In this document: piece after piece, positions 1 to 8,919 of the stretch
Layout: each line of letters opens with the position of its first letter
Numbering within the stretch: position 1 is the stretch's first letter
Assembly: GCA_963836355.1 (NCBI GenBank)
Contig: CAWIJO010000006.1
Location: forward strand, 558,001 to 622,000
DNA: 64,000 bases
Direction: 5' to 3'
Origin: Palsa-506 sp963836355
GTDB lineage: Bacteria > Actinomycetota > Actinomycetes > Streptosporangiales > Streptosporangiaceae
Made by a program: the position numbers and the translations under genes
The notes under the pieces: model-generated
The model's input: only the letters and a program-made list of their open reading frames with translations
What the model was told of the DNA's origin: nothing
The model's database searches: none

Positions 1-2
1 AA

Positions 3-734
3 GCCGCCAGCGCGGCCGTGGTCCTTCAGGTAAGCCAGAACTGTGTCGCTTACCACGGCGCGCTCGACCCGCTGGGCCTGGCCTGCGCCGCCATCGCGGG
101 CTCGGCTGCTGTGCCGGTGGCGCTGCAGCTGGACCACGCCACCAGCACGGAGCTGGTCCGGGAAGCCGCCGGCCTGGGCTTCGGGTCGGTCATGTATGAC
201 GCGTCAGACCTGCCCTACAACCAGAATGTCCGCGCTACCGCCGAAGTCGCCCGGTGGTGTCACAAGCATGGGATGTGGGTCGAGGCCGAACTCGGCGAGA
301 TCGGCGGGAAAGACGGCGTGCACTCGCCCCGTGCGCGCACGGATCCTGACGACGCGGCTCGCTATGTCGATGCAACGGCGGCGGATGCCCTGGCCGTGGC
401 GGTCGGCAGCTCCCACGCGATGCTGACCCGCGATGCGGTCCTGGACACCGGGCTAATCGGCAGAATCCACGGTGCGGTCAGCGTCCCGCTCGTCCTGCAC
501 GGCTCGTCGGGAGTCTCCGATGCGGCGCTGGCCGCAGCGATCGGCGCCGGGATGACCAAGATCAATGTGGCCACCCAGCTGAACAAGGTGTTCACAGCCG
601 CAGTCCGCGCCTGTCTCACGGCCGATGCCGCCATGGTCGATCCGCGGCGGTACGGTGCGGCGGGGCGCGATGCGATTGTCATCGAGGTAACCCGCCTGCT
701 GAGGGTGATCGGAGCCGAGAGTGTCACCGCCTGA
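3..734 (+). CDS. Class II fructose-bisphosphate/tagatose-type aldolase, 5' truncated by window edge
   Basis: The reading frame is open from the first complete codon at base 3, and the fold's N-terminal strand and helix are missing, so the gene starts outside the window. Class II aldolases cleave ketose bisphosphates with a catalytic Zn ion. The metal-site and substrate-loop motifs are visible in order: LDHA, an acidic stretch VMYDASD, ELGEIGGKDG, VLHGSSGVSD (His ligand) and KINVATQL, which binds the phosphate end. It overlaps the PfkB kinase by 14 bases, so the two are probably one sugar-catabolism operon. Whether the substrate is fructose-, tagatose- or another ketose-bisphosphate cannot be decided here. 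The family call is firm and the substrate is open. Confidence 0.9.
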   Translation, partial: AASAAVVLQVSQNCVAYHGALDPLGLACAAIAGSAAVPVALQLDHATSTELVREAAGLGFGSVMYDASDLPYNQNVRATAEVARWCHKHGMWVEAELGEIGGKDGVHSPRARTDPDDAARYVDATAADALAVAVGSSHAMLTRDAVLDTGLIGRIHGAVSVPLVLHGSSGVSDAALAAAIGAGMTKINVATQLNKVFTAAVRACLTADAAMVDPRRYGAAGRDAIVIEVTRLLRVIGAESVTA

Positions 735-1707
735 CCGCCGCGGCACGGATCTGGTCGTGGTCGGCGACTGCAACCCGGACGTGCTAGTGCTTGGCGACGA
801 CGTCACCCCGTCCTTTGGCCAGCAGGAGAAGCTGGTGGATGGCATCTGGATGGTCATCGGCGGGTCCGCCGCGATCACCGCGGTGGCGGCGGCGCGGCTG
901 GGGCTGAGCGTGCGGCTGGTCGCGGCGGTAGGAGCTGATCCCGCTGGGGATTTCCTGCTGGGCCAGCTTTCCCGGGAAGGCGTGGATACCACCGCCGTGG
1001 CCGTGCGCGACGATGTGCCGACCGGGATGACCGTTGCGCTGTCCCGTGGCACTGATCGTGCGATCCTGACCGCGCTCGGCGCCGTGGCTTCGCTGACCGC
1101 CCAGGATGTCCCGGCCACGCTGCTCAGCGGGGTCTGCCATGTGCATATCAGTTCCTACTTCCTGCTGGAGCACTCACTGGGGCCCGGGCTGGCGGCCATG
1201 CTCGCGGCCGCGCGGGCCGCGGGAGCCACCACCTCGCTCGATACCAACTGGGATCCGGCAGGGAAGTGGGGTGATGACCACCTCGCTGCCTCGCTGGCGC
1301 AGACTGATGTGCTGCTCCCCAACGAGGCGGAGGCCCTGCGGATCGCTGGCGAGCCGACCTTGCCGGCTGCGGCGCAAGCCCTCACCGCCGCGGGGCCCAG
1401 GCTGGCGGTCAAGCTCGGCGAACGGGGGGTCCTTTGCGCGGACGGTCTCGTGTGGCACCGGGCGGAGCTGCCGCCGGTGACGCCTGTGGATGCCACCGGC
1501 GCAGGGGATTGTTTCAACGCAGGACTGATTGCCGGGCTGCTGCGCGGCCTGGCCCTGCCCGGCGCGGCCGCGCTGGGCTGTGCGGTTGGCGCGTTGTCGA
1601 CCCGAGCGCCGGGCGGCACGGCAAGCTGCCCCGATCTGGCCTCAGCTCTGGCGCTCGCCCAGGCCGCCACCGTCCGGCGGGTCAGCGCGGCAGCGCTGTC
1701 ACCGTGA
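721..1707 (+). CDS. PfkB-family carbohydrate kinase
   Basis: This 328-residue protein fits the ribokinase/PfkB fold. It shows the N-terminal strand VVVGDCNPDV, a substrate loop with a GG motif (WMVIGGSAAI), the DTNWDP stretch in mid-protein and the C-terminal PfkB signature DATGAGDCFNAGL at about residues 258-270. The Asp in GAGD is the catalytic base. The enzyme phosphorylates a sugar, sugar phosphate or nucleoside with ATP. The GTG start lies inside the end of the aldolase gene, and no better start keeps the first beta strand, which suggests translational coupling. A kinase making a bisphosphate for the neighbouring aldolase is the natural reading, but the sugar is unknown. No terminator is obvious in the 278 bases that follow, which hold no gene I can support. 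Confidence 0.88.
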   Translation: MSPPDRRGTDLVVVGDCNPDVLVLGDDVTPSFGQQEKLVDGIWMVIGGSAAITAVAAARLGLSVRLVAAVGADPAGDFLLGQLSREGVDTTAVAVRDDVPTGMTVALSRGTDRAILTALGAVASLTAQDVPATLLSGVCHVHISSYFLLEHSLGPGLAAMLAAARAAGATTSLDTNWDPAGKWGDDHLAASLAQTDVLLPNEAEALRIAGEPTLPAAAQALTAAGPRLAVKLGERGVLCADGLVWHRAELPPVTPVDATGAGDCFNAGLIAGLLRGLALPGAAALGCAVGALSTRAPGGTASCPDLASALALAQAATVRRVSAAALSP

Positions 1708-1985
1708 CCACCGGCGGGACCATCCCAGGCTGATGGCCTATCGCCACCGTTGCGGCCGGAGATTCCGGTCACGCGAGGCGGCCCGCACGACGATGGCCGG
1801 TCGATCGCGCCGGGACCGGCGCGCGCGCCGCCGCTTGACCTCCTCCTCGGCCAGCACTGGGATCCCGCACGGATGATTCCCCACCACCCCGATCAACTCT
1901 GGTCCATGCACGGCGTGTGGATTAGTTCATCCTAGGAATCGTGTGGCTAAGGTAGGCGGCACGAGCTCGGCCGCAGGGAGGCAAC

Positions 1986-2549
1986 ATGGATGTACCCGCG
2001 ATGTTCCGCCGCGCCGTCGGGGAGTTCGACGCCCGCGTCCGGCAGATCGGGGACCACCAGTGGCAGGCCGCCACCCCCGACGAGGACTGGGCCGTCCGCG
2101 ACCTGGTGAACCACATCGTTGGCGAGGACTTGTGGGCGCCGCCGCTACTCGCCGGATCCACTATCGCCGAGGTGGGCGACCGCTTTGACGGCGATGTGCT
2201 CGGTGCCGATCCCACGACAGCCTGGACCGCGGCGTCCGCCAAGGCGTTGCGGGCCGTCGAAGATGACGGCGCGATGGACCGGATCGTCCACCTCTCGTTC
2301 GGTGACTTCCCCGGCAGCCAGTACGCGCTGCAACTGTTCGCTGACCACTTGATCCACGCCTGGGATCTCGCGCGTGCCATCGGCGCGGACGAGCGCCTGG
2401 ACGCCGGGCTCGTCGAGTCCTGCGCGACCTGGTTCGACGCCATGGAAGACGGCTACCGCAGTGCAGGCGCAATCGCCATACGGCCGCCGGTGCCCGGCCA
2501 CGCGGACGCCCAGACCCTGCTGCTTGCCCGTTTCGGCCGGCGTGCCTGA
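1986..2549 (+). CDS. TIGR03086-type DinB/mycothiol maleylpyruvate isomerase-like protein
   Basis: The 187-residue protein has the actinobacterial DinB-like four-helix bundle. Conserved pieces are DWAVRDLVNHIVGED near residue 36, the LFADHLIHAWDLARAIG helix near residue 118, and the C-terminal DAQTLLLARFGR. The His residues of NHIV, ADHLIH and the following Asp are the usual metal ligands of the family. Members are thought to be mycothiol-dependent or metal-binding enzymes, and most have no assigned substrate. The start is the ATG 6 bases after a strong AGGGAGG ribosome-binding site. It is a single gene between the aldolase-kinase pair and a minus-strand gene. Confidence 0.85.
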   Translation: MDVPAMFRRAVGEFDARVRQIGDHQWQAATPDEDWAVRDLVNHIVGEDLWAPPLLAGSTIAEVGDRFDGDVLGADPTTAWTAASAKALRAVEDDGAMDRIVHLSFGDFPGSQYALQLFADHLIHAWDLARAIGADERLDAGLVESCATWFDAMEDGYRSAGAIAIRPPVPGHADAQTLLLARFGRRA

Positions 2550-2783
2550 CGGCCGGCGCCCGCTGAGGCCGCCGATAAGGCTCAGGTGGGCGAGGCGGCG
2601 GACATCTTCGTTCATCTGGGCGGCGACTTCCTCACGGAGCGCCGGCCGGTGCCGACCTGCTTGCCAGCCGTCGAGCCAGCGCAGGCTGATCGCGTCGCGG
2701 TCGGGCTGCAGCCAGGCGGCTGACAGATCGGGTCGCGAACCGTAGCCTTCCTGGCCGCAAATAGATTCGGCGCAGCGGGAGAA

Positions 2784-3107
2784 TCACAGAGGCTGTTCGC
2801 GGCGGTCGAGCACTTCAAAGTGCGCCGAGCGCTTGTCGAAGTCCGCGAGCACCGCTCGTGCCTCCGCTGGCACGTGCGCCACCTCGTAGTCCTTGCCCAT
2901 GAACACCTTCACCGAGTCCAGGGTGTCGAACCACATCAGGGTCATGAACTCCACGTCGTGGTCTCGCTCGCGCCGGACCAGGTCGATGGAGCGGAACCCG
3001 GGAATGCGCTGCGCTTCGATTCCGGGGATGACCTGGCCACGCACGATGCGCTCGTAGGCATCAGCATTGTCCTTCGTGGCCCAGCCCCGCCACAGGCGGC
3101 AGATCAT
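2784..3107 (-). CDS. Antibiotic biosynthesis monooxygenase (ABM)-fold protein
   Basis: This is a 107-residue single-domain ferredoxin-like protein. It begins MICRLWRGWATKDNADAYER and contains the strand FMTLMWFDTLDSVKVF, the pattern of small ABM or heme-degrading-monooxygenase relatives. These proteins form dimers and act as cofactor-free oxygenases or as accessory proteins. The open frame extends further upstream, but this ATG is where the family's first strand starts. The next minus-strand gene upstream is an AcoR-like regulator about 280 bases away. No substrate can be named. Confidence 0.75.
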   Translation of the reverse strand: MICRLWRGWATKDNADAYERIVRGQVIPGIEAQRIPGFRSIDLVRRERDHDVEFMTLMWFDTLDSVKVFMGKDYEVAHVPAEARAVLADFDKRSAHFEVLDRREQPL

Positions 3108-3388
3108 GCACCTGATTATGCAACAGGCGATTGCGGCGGCCGGCTCCGGCCAAGAGGACAGACGCTCAGATCTGCGGCTCCTGGTCTCTGGCTGCGCGCA
3201 AGGCTTGTACCCATAACGGGCAGCGGTCGCGGCGCTTCCGGCCCGCCTCTCTTGTGGCAACTCGGCACCAACCCAGCGCACTGGGAGCAGCCAGATGAAC
3301 TCACAAATTGAACGGTTGCACCAGGGCCGGCACCTGCCTTCCCGGGTGGTGGTCGGCCTGCCGGCCGGGTACTTGCTGGACGAGCTGG

Positions 3389-5170
3389 TCAGCTGGCTGG
3401 GGTGACGATCCCGTATTCGTGGATCTTGCGGTAGACCGTCGCCCGCGACATTCCCAGGGTTTCGGCTGTCTTGACTTTGTTGCCGTCGTAGTCCAGCAGA
3501 CTCCGCACGATGGCATCGCGCTGCATCGATTCCAGCGGGCTGAGCAGCCTGCGGCTCACCGTCCAGCACTCCGGCGGGAGGTCACCCGGATAGATAGTCC
3601 CGGCGCGCCGGTGGCGGACGACGCGGCCGAGCACCTGCCACAGCTGCTCGATGTTGCCCGGCCAGCTGGACCGCAGCAGCAGTTGCATCGCCTCGGCCGA
3701 GCAGGCCAGCTGGTCGTGATGGTTCAGCTTGGCCAGGAAGAACGGCACGAGCTCATGCAGGTCTTCGATGTGGTGGCGGAGCGGCGGAAGCTCCACGGTG
3801 CCCGGGAAGAACTGCAGCAGGCCGGCCAGGTCGGCGTTCACCGGGTTCTGGCTGAGTGTGACCGCAACCCAGAGCATCTTCTGCCTGTCATCGGCGAGCG
3901 CCTGCTCCAGCGCGATCCACAGCGCCCGCAGCCGCAGCGCGCTAAGGAGATCGACGTGCCGGATGACCAGGCTCCCCTCGCCCCCAAGCAGTTCGCCGAG
4001 CGCCCGCACCAGCCAGCGGTGATCATCAGGCTCGGCGGCATCCAGCACATGCAAGATGCCGGACGGGTTGCGCCGCCGGTGCACAGCCTGGAGCAACGCC
4101 AGCTTGCCGGCTCCGGGCTCGCCCTCCAGCGCGAGCCACTCGCCCCCGGAACAGGCCGCGTCCGCCTGGGCGCAGCCTCGCAGCCAGAGCGGACCGGAGC
4201 CGACCAGGCCAGGCAACGTTCTCCGCGGCTGCGGCCCCGCCCCGGCGGCCAGCTTGCTGGCCAGCTCGATCAGCTTCACGTGCGCGACGCCGCCGGCGAG
4301 CCGCTGCTGGCCCTTCCCGCGAACGGGCCGACAGTACATCCGCGCCCTGGCCCCGGTGGGCAGCTCGACATCCACGGGACCAAGATTGCCGACGGCCAGC
4401 GCGTCGGCCGCATGCCCGAGCATCGCGGCCTGGTCGCCGGGGTCAAGCACGTCCCGGGTGTAGTCGTTCATCATCACCATGTCGCAATTGAGCGCGAAGA
4501 CGATCCCGCCGGTGTGCTGGCAGGCCCGCAGGTACTCCTGCAGCAGCTCGACCTCCCCCGCGCTGCCGTCGTTGAGCAGCGCCTGCGTAATCTGGCCGGC
4601 AGTGCTCCGGGCGAGCGCGATCAGCAGCGCGCCGGCATCCTTGCGCCAGCAGGTCAGGTTCACCGCGCCGATTACCTTGCCGGAGCCCGGGTGGCGCACC
4701 GGCACCGCGGCGCAGGCGAGGTCCTCCAGATGCTCGGCGTAATGCTCGTGACCGAAGACATGCGCCGCCTGGCCGCTTTCCAGCGCCGTGCCGATGCCGT
4801 TAGTGCCGACGAACTCCTCGGCGTAGCTGAAGCCCGGCACGAGCTGGACGCCGTCAAGGTGCCGCTCCAGATCGCGGTCTGCCGTCAGCCGGGATAGCAG
4901 CACGCCGCGCGCATCAGCGAGGATGACGCTGACCGGCTGGCCCTCGAGATTCTCGCGCAGGTTCCGGAGCACCGGCAGGGCGCTGCGGGTCAGCGGCGTG
5001 TCCAGATCCGGATCGCGGACATAGCACAGGTCGATGTGATCGGCAGCGACATTCCAGCCCTGGGAGCGCCACCACGACGCCAGGATCGTGTCACGCACCT
5101 GGCCAGGCACGATCGGCTCCGCTGTCAGGAAGCGCTCCCTGGCCCCGGCCAGCCGGATGTCGCCTGTCAC
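3389..5170 (-). CDS. AcoR-like regulator: GAF, degenerate sigma-54-activator-type ATPase domain, Fis-type HTH
   Basis: From the chosen GTG start the protein has 593 residues; an upstream GTG at 5251 adds 27 low-complexity residues. An N-terminal module (ASWWRSQG; GFSYAEEFVGTNGIGTALE) is the GAF region of AcoR-type acetoin or alcohol-metabolism regulators. A central P-loop is present (GEPGAGKLA), but the GAFTGA loop that contacts sigma-54 is absent, as expected where sigma-54 is missing. A SSWPGNIEQLWQVL helix precedes a C-terminal Fis-type helix-turn-helix (NKVKTAETLGMSRATVYRKI). It probably controls a catabolic gene in response to a small ligand. The nearest co-directional gene is the ABM protein downstream. 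Confidence 0.85.
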   Translation of the reverse strand: MTGDIRLAGARERFLTAEPIVPGQVRDTILASWWRSQGWNVAADHIDLCYVRDPDLDTPLTRSALPVLRNLRENLEGQPVSVILADARGVLLSRLTADRDLERHLDGVQLVPGFSYAEEFVGTNGIGTALESGQAAHVFGHEHYAEHLEDLACAAVPVRHPGSGKVIGAVNLTCWRKDAGALLIALARSTAGQITQALLNDGSAGEVELLQEYLRACQHTGGIVFALNCDMVMMNDYTRDVLDPGDQAAMLGHAADALAVGNLGPVDVELPTGARARMYCRPVRGKGQQRLAGGVAHVKLIELASKLAAGAGPQPRRTLPGLVGSGPLWLRGCAQADAACSGGEWLALEGEPGAGKLALLQAVHRRRNPSGILHVLDAAEPDDHRWLVRALGELLGGEGSLVIRHVDLLSALRLRALWIALEQALADDRQKMLWVAVTLSQNPVNADLAGLLQFFPGTVELPPLRHHIEDLHELVPFFLAKLNHHDQLACSAEAMQLLLRSSWPGNIEQLWQVLGRVVRHRRAGTIYPGDLPPECWTVSRRLLSPLESMQRDAIVRSLLDYDGNKVKTAETLGMSRATVYRKIHEYGIVTPAS

Positions 5171-5247
5171 GGCGTTGTTATCGCGGGCCCGGCCGCGCCC
5201 GCGTGGCGCTGGACTATGGCGGGCACAGCGCGGGCCCGGTGCCGCCG

Positions 5248-5445
5248 TCACCGGGCCGGGCCGAGCCCTGCCGGGCCGCGGTCACTAGCGGTGAAGGCGC
5301 ACATCGTGTCACCGCTCCCGCATCCATAGCCGCCATGCCAGTGGCTGGCCCGGCGGCTCGCATCGGGCACCGACGACCTCAGCCGGGAACGCGGCATTCC
5401 GAGCGCCATGAGCACGGCCACGATAATGACCAGGCCGGGCGGCAT
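5248..5445 (-). CDS. Possible small membrane protein upstream of the AcoR-like regulator
   Basis: A 65-residue frame opens with a hydrophobic helix (GLVIIVAVLMALGM) and has GGAGGAG three bases before its ATG. Its stop overlaps, as GTGA, the first possible GTG of the AcoR-like gene, which hints at coupling. After the helix the composition is that of random GC-rich translation, and I recognise no family. It may instead be leader sequence. Confidence 0.28.
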   Translation of the reverse strand: MPPGLVIIVAVLMALGMPRSRLRSSVPDASRRASHWHGGYGCGSGDTMCAFTASDRGPAGLGPAR

Positions 5446-5562
5446 GCGCTCCTCCGGTAGCCCCGGGTAGCTGGCCGCCCCTCGGCGGCTGAGGTCCGGT
5501 GCGTGACTTGCACGCTACGCTCGTATCTGAAAACTAGCAATAGATTTCCAGAATTTGATAGC

Positions 5563-5859
5563 ATGCTGATGGTGGCGAACTGGACCTTCCTGACCAACCA
5601 CGCCCGGGTGCTGCTGTGCATCGCACACGACCCGGGAGTGCGCCTGCGCGACATCGCGACCAGCCTGGGCATCACCGAGCGTAGCGCCTACGGCATCGTC
5701 ACCGACCTGACCGAAGCCGGCTACCTCGTCAAGCAGAAGAACGGCCGCCGCAACCACTACCAGATCCAGGCACACCTGCCGCTGCCAGAACCAACCAGCC
5801 GAGAGCGCACCGTCGGCGAAGTCCTGGCCCTCCTGGCCGGCACCGACGCAAGGCCGTAG
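5563..5859 (+). CDS. Winged-helix transcriptional regulator (MarR/ArsR-like)
   Basis: The 98-residue core reads NHARVLLCIAHDPGVRLRDI, then the recognition region LGITERSAYGIVTDLTEAGY, then the wing KQKNGRRNHYQIQ. This is a compact winged helix of the kind found in single-domain ArsR/MarR relatives. A GTG 20 codons upstream (5503) is an alternative start, but the intervening residues are not typical of the fold and neither start has a clear ribosome-binding site. The 5' region is AT-rich for this genome (around 5515-5562), so a promoter close to the ATG and a leaderless message are possible. The target and ligand are unknown. Confidence 0.72.
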   Translation: MLMVANWTFLTNHARVLLCIAHDPGVRLRDIATSLGITERSAYGIVTDLTEAGYLVKQKNGRRNHYQIQAHLPLPEPTSRERTVGEVLALLAGTDARP

Positions 5860-6239
5860 CTGATTACGTGCGCGCGCTGCTTAGGCACGGACAGGCGCAC
5901 CGAGTTGACCTGCGCGGCCAGGATACCCAGCTTCCATCAACGCCCGACCGGCGACATGATGCGCGAGCCGGAAACCGGACAGGAGCACCTTCAGCGCTCT
6001 GCTGTGACGAAAGTCCGCGCCAGGGGCGGTCGGCGTCAAGGCCAGCGCCGGCACCAGATGCTCGTCGCCCTGTGACGATCACGGCCAGTAGCTGTTCTGT
6101 GCCAGTTCCGTACATGGACGCCCGGCACCGGAGCGAGTCGGCATCGCAAGCGTGAGCTAAACAAGGCGTATCATCTGCCTGGTGGCCACGCCTGCGGGAA
6201 TGAGGTGGCCGCGCCGTGCAGCATGACATGGGGGAGCAC
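5860..6239. other. Intergenic, no supported gene
   Basis: Frames are open on both strands here, but none has a recognisable domain, a ribosome-binding site or a consistent start. I see no repeat or hairpin of note. Confidence 0.5.
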
Positions 6240-6536
6240 ATGGCATTCATTCAGCTCATCGAGATCACGAGTTCGCGGGTCAGCGAGATCGAGGCGCTAA
6301 CCGAGGAGTGGCAGGCCCAGACCGGGGGACAGCGCACCGCGGTGCGGGGGACGCTGACCGAGGACCGCGATCGTCCCGGTACCTATCTGCAGATTGTCGA
6401 GTTCGGTTCGTACGAGGACGCGATGGCGAACTCACGCCTGCCGGCCACGTCGGCATTCGCGGCCCGGCTGGCCGCGCTGTGCGACGGGCCGCCGGTCTTC
6501 CGGAACCTCGACGTCATCAGAGTCGAAGAGATGTAA
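6240..6536 (+). CDS. Small ABM-like/ferredoxin-fold protein of unknown function
   Basis: The 98-residue protein MAFIQLIEITSSRVSEIEAL has the beta-alpha-beta pattern of the dimeric alpha-beta barrel group. It includes EDRDRPGTYLQIVEFGSYED and a short C-terminal strand (PVFRNLDVIRVEEM). Similar actinobacterial proteins are annotated as hypothetical or monooxygenase-like. The ATG follows a GGGGGAG ribosome-binding site; two upstream in-frame ATGs lack one. It stands alone, and a short GC hairpin follows the stop. Confidence 0.65.
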   Translation: MAFIQLIEITSSRVSEIEALTEEWQAQTGGQRTAVRGTLTEDRDRPGTYLQIVEFGSYEDAMANSRLPATSAFAARLAALCDGPPVFRNLDVIRVEEM

Positions 6537-6551
6537 CCGCGGGGCCCGCGG
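6537..6551 (+). terminator. Short GC-rich hairpin after the ABM-like gene
   Basis: CCGCGGG and CCCGCGG flank one G directly after the stop codon. The arms are strong but the loop is too short for full pairing and no U-tract follows, so terminator function is only possible. Confidence 0.28.
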
Positions 6552-6554
6552 GCG

Positions 6555-7160
6555 GTGGAGGGCAACACCGCCGCGAACAACACGGACGCGCAGCCGGTCT
6601 GGACGGTCACGGTAATCTCGCCGAAACGGCTGTCGCTGGACGGCTCGGACGGCACCCTCTCGCAGCCTACGTCCCGCGGAGCGGGCTGCTGCGCGGGCCG
6701 GCGGCGAACGGGCGGGTACCGGTCTTCGGCACCACCAACGCCAATCCGATCGTCGTCACCGCGCAGGGCCACGGCTTCGTGACCGGCGGGCTGGTGACGA
6801 CCGCCGGGGTGACTGGGAACACCGCCGCCAACGTGGCCGGCGCCGCCATCACCGTGCTGGACGCGAACAGTTTCATCCTGAATGGGGTGGCCGGGAACGG
6901 CGCACCGCACGCGATGCCCCGGCGGGCCCGGGGCGGGTCGATCGGGCGCGGCCTGCCGGTCAACGCCTACATCGCCCGGGTGGCTCTGGCCCCCGACCCG
7001 GCCCCGGGCAGACCCTCGTCGAAGATCTTCGTCTCAATGGACCGCAGCCTGTTCCGGAGCACGAACGGTGGCATCACCTTCGTGCCGATGAACAACTTCA
7101 CCGACTTCATCAGCGCGCTGCACGCCCCGGACGACCCCCGGCCCAGCTTGACGCCGAGGG
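6555..7160 (+). pseudogene. Decayed exported beta-repeat/Asp-box propeller gene
   Basis: Coding traces of one protein appear in two frames. First comes GNTAANNTDAQPVWTVTV followed by SPKRLSLDGSDGTLS. In another frame a second copy of the same repeat follows (VVTAQGHGFVTGGLV, GVTGNTAANVAG, VLDANSFILNGVAGNG). Then comes an Asp-box-like stretch (MDRSLFRSTNGGITFVPMNN) typical of sialidase or BNR-type beta-propellers. No start codon, signal peptide or continuous frame remains, so the gene is dead. The repeat style matches large surface proteins of actinomycetes. Its ends are uncertain. Confidence 0.6.
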
Positions 7161-7509
7161 CCGCCGCCTGGACGCGGCCTCCGCCGCCAGTTCGCGAGGC
7201 GTTGAAGGGTCCGCTCGAATTGGGATGTCGGCAGGGCCGGCCTTGCTGGCGGCAGCCGCGAGCTGGAAGATAGTGGGCTAGGAAGGACGTGACTTGCAGA
7301 ATTCCGCCCGTGAGGATGGACTGATTCGATATGACGCCCTGCTCGGCCGGGCGAGCCAGCCTGCCGCTAGGTAGAGCATCAGCATTTCCCGCGTGTCCCG
7401 GCGTTTGGCAGCACTGCCCGGACCGGCGGATCTGCTTCATGGCTCACCCCGATGCGACCGGCAGGCCCGCACGGTCCGCTGTATTGGTGAGCGTTTCCCG
7501 GTACTGGTG

Positions 7510-8493
7510 ATGAACGCGGTATCGCAGCCAAGGTCTGGGCGGACGCCCCGTGGCAGGCGCGGCCCGAAGACGGACCGCCGGGCCGGGCAGTGGGCCGAAC
7601 AGCTCCCTCCCGAGGCTGCGGTCGACTTCACCGCCGAGCGTGAGGCGTCGGGCATCGACGACATCCTCGCGGCCCTCGATGGCGAGCTAGTCGGTCTTGG
7701 GCCGGTGAAATGCCGAATACGGGAGATGGCGGCGCTGCTCCTAGTCGCCCGGGTGCGCCAGAGGTTCGGCCTTTCGTCAGCACGGCCGAGTTTGCACATG
7801 TGCTTCACCGGCGCCCCGGGCGTCGGCAAGACCACCGTGGGACTGCGGATGGCCGAGCTGCTGCACCGGCTCGGCTATCTCGACCGGGGGCATCTCGTGG
7901 CAGCCATGCGTAACGATTTGGTCGGCGAGTATATCGGGCAGACGGCGCCAAAGACGAAGAAGCTCCTTGACCAGGCCAAGGGCGGGGTGCTGTTCATCGA
8001 TGAGGCGTACTACCTTCACCGGACTGGTAGTGAGAAGGACTACGGTCAGGAGGCCATCGAGATTCTGCTTCAGGTGATGGAGAACGAGCGCCACAATCTC
8101 GTGGTAATCCTTGCAGGCTATAAGGACCGTATGGACGCCTTTTTCGAGTCCAACCCTGGAATGAGCTCGCGGATCGCTCATCATCTCGACTTCGCTGACT
8201 ATGAGCTAGATGAGCTGGAATCCATAGGGAAGCTGATGTTGGAGCAGGAATCCTACTACCTTTCCGAAGAGGCCGCAGCGACCTTTCGTGAGTACCTCAA
8301 GCGCCGAATGCAGCAACCTCGATTCGCCAACGCTCGCACTGTCCGCAACGTCCTGGAACGGGGCCAGCTTCGGCATGCCAACCGGCTTTTCACCGACCCG
8401 GACCGTACATGGAGCCGGGACGACCTCATGCGCATTGAGCCGGTGGATATCCCCATCAGCCCTGACCTCCCGCCGACCTCTGAGTGCCATTAA
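7510..8493 (+). CDS. CbxX/CfqX-type AAA ATPase
   Basis: The 327-residue protein is a single AAA module of the CbxX family. Motifs are Walker A GAPGVGKTT near residue 101, the pore-loop region LVGEYIGQTAPKT, Walker B GGVLFIDEAYYL near residue 158, sensor 1 LVVILAGYKDRM, and an Arg-finger region NPGMSSRI. Relatives include the red-type Rubisco activase CbbX and the ATPase half of EccA of type VII secretion. Neither Rubisco nor ESX genes are visible here, and EccA's TPR half is absent, so it is likely a general remodelling ATPase. The ATG at 7510 is favoured because upstream residues are low-complexity, although no strong ribosome-binding site is seen. It lies 0.4 kb before the trypsin-STAND module and points the same way. 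Confidence 0.85.
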   Translation: MNAVSQPRSGRTPRGRRGPKTDRRAGQWAEQLPPEAAVDFTAEREASGIDDILAALDGELVGLGPVKCRIREMAALLLVARVRQRFGLSSARPSLHMCFTGAPGVGKTTVGLRMAELLHRLGYLDRGHLVAAMRNDLVGEYIGQTAPKTKKLLDQAKGGVLFIDEAYYLHRTGSEKDYGQEAIEILLQVMENERHNLVVILAGYKDRMDAFFESNPGMSSRIAHHLDFADYELDELESIGKLMLEQESYYLSEEAAATFREYLKRRMQQPRFANARTVRNVLERGQLRHANRLFTDPDRTWSRDDLMRIEPVDIPISPDLPPTSECH

Positions 8494-8919
8494 GAACCTC
8501 GTAGCCGGCTCGGCTTTTGTCCGCCCGGCTAGATGCCTCGGCAGGCGGTTGAACTTGTGACGGTCCGCAGCGCAGCTGGCTCTTCCGGTCAGTCCGTGCG
8601 CCGGCGAGCCTGGTTCACCTCGCGGGAGACCGCCCAGGCGTCTTACCCGCGAGCGCCCGGCCCTATCGGAGAGGATTCCGGCGGGAACCCCAGCGCGAAC
8701 TGCTACGCCAGCGAAGTCCTCCAGCACGACGCGGCTGCTGGAGGTCCAAGGCCGCGCCATGATCCGCCCTCTCAGGGGAGCACGAACTGCGTGGTACCGG
8801 CCGCGGCATGAATCGCGGACCTGACCGGGTCCGGCAGGTCATAAAGCTAGACATTAGGTAAAGCAAGAGTAAATGATGGTTTGCCAGCGGGGATGAGCGT
8901 ACTCGCGGAGGGGACTCTG
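8494..8919. other. Intergenic gap between the AAA ATPase and the Trypco1/STAND cluster
   Basis: The 426 bases hold no frame with a recognisable domain. A promoter for the downstream cluster is expected here; a somewhat AT-richer stretch lies at about 8840-8880. No operator or hairpin stands out. Confidence 0.5.

Noticed and set aside
3308..4897. Long plus-strand open frame (over 500 codons)
   Set aside because: It is antisense to the AcoR-like regulator, whose domains and HTH are clear; the plus-strand product has no fold and is a high-GC shadow.
3389..5170. True sigma-54 activator
   Set aside because: The GAFTGA loop is missing and actinobacteria normally lack sigma-54.
7510..8493. CbbX Rubisco activase
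   Set aside because: The AAA family fits, but no Rubisco or Calvin-cycle gene is nearby, so only the general CbxX call is justified.
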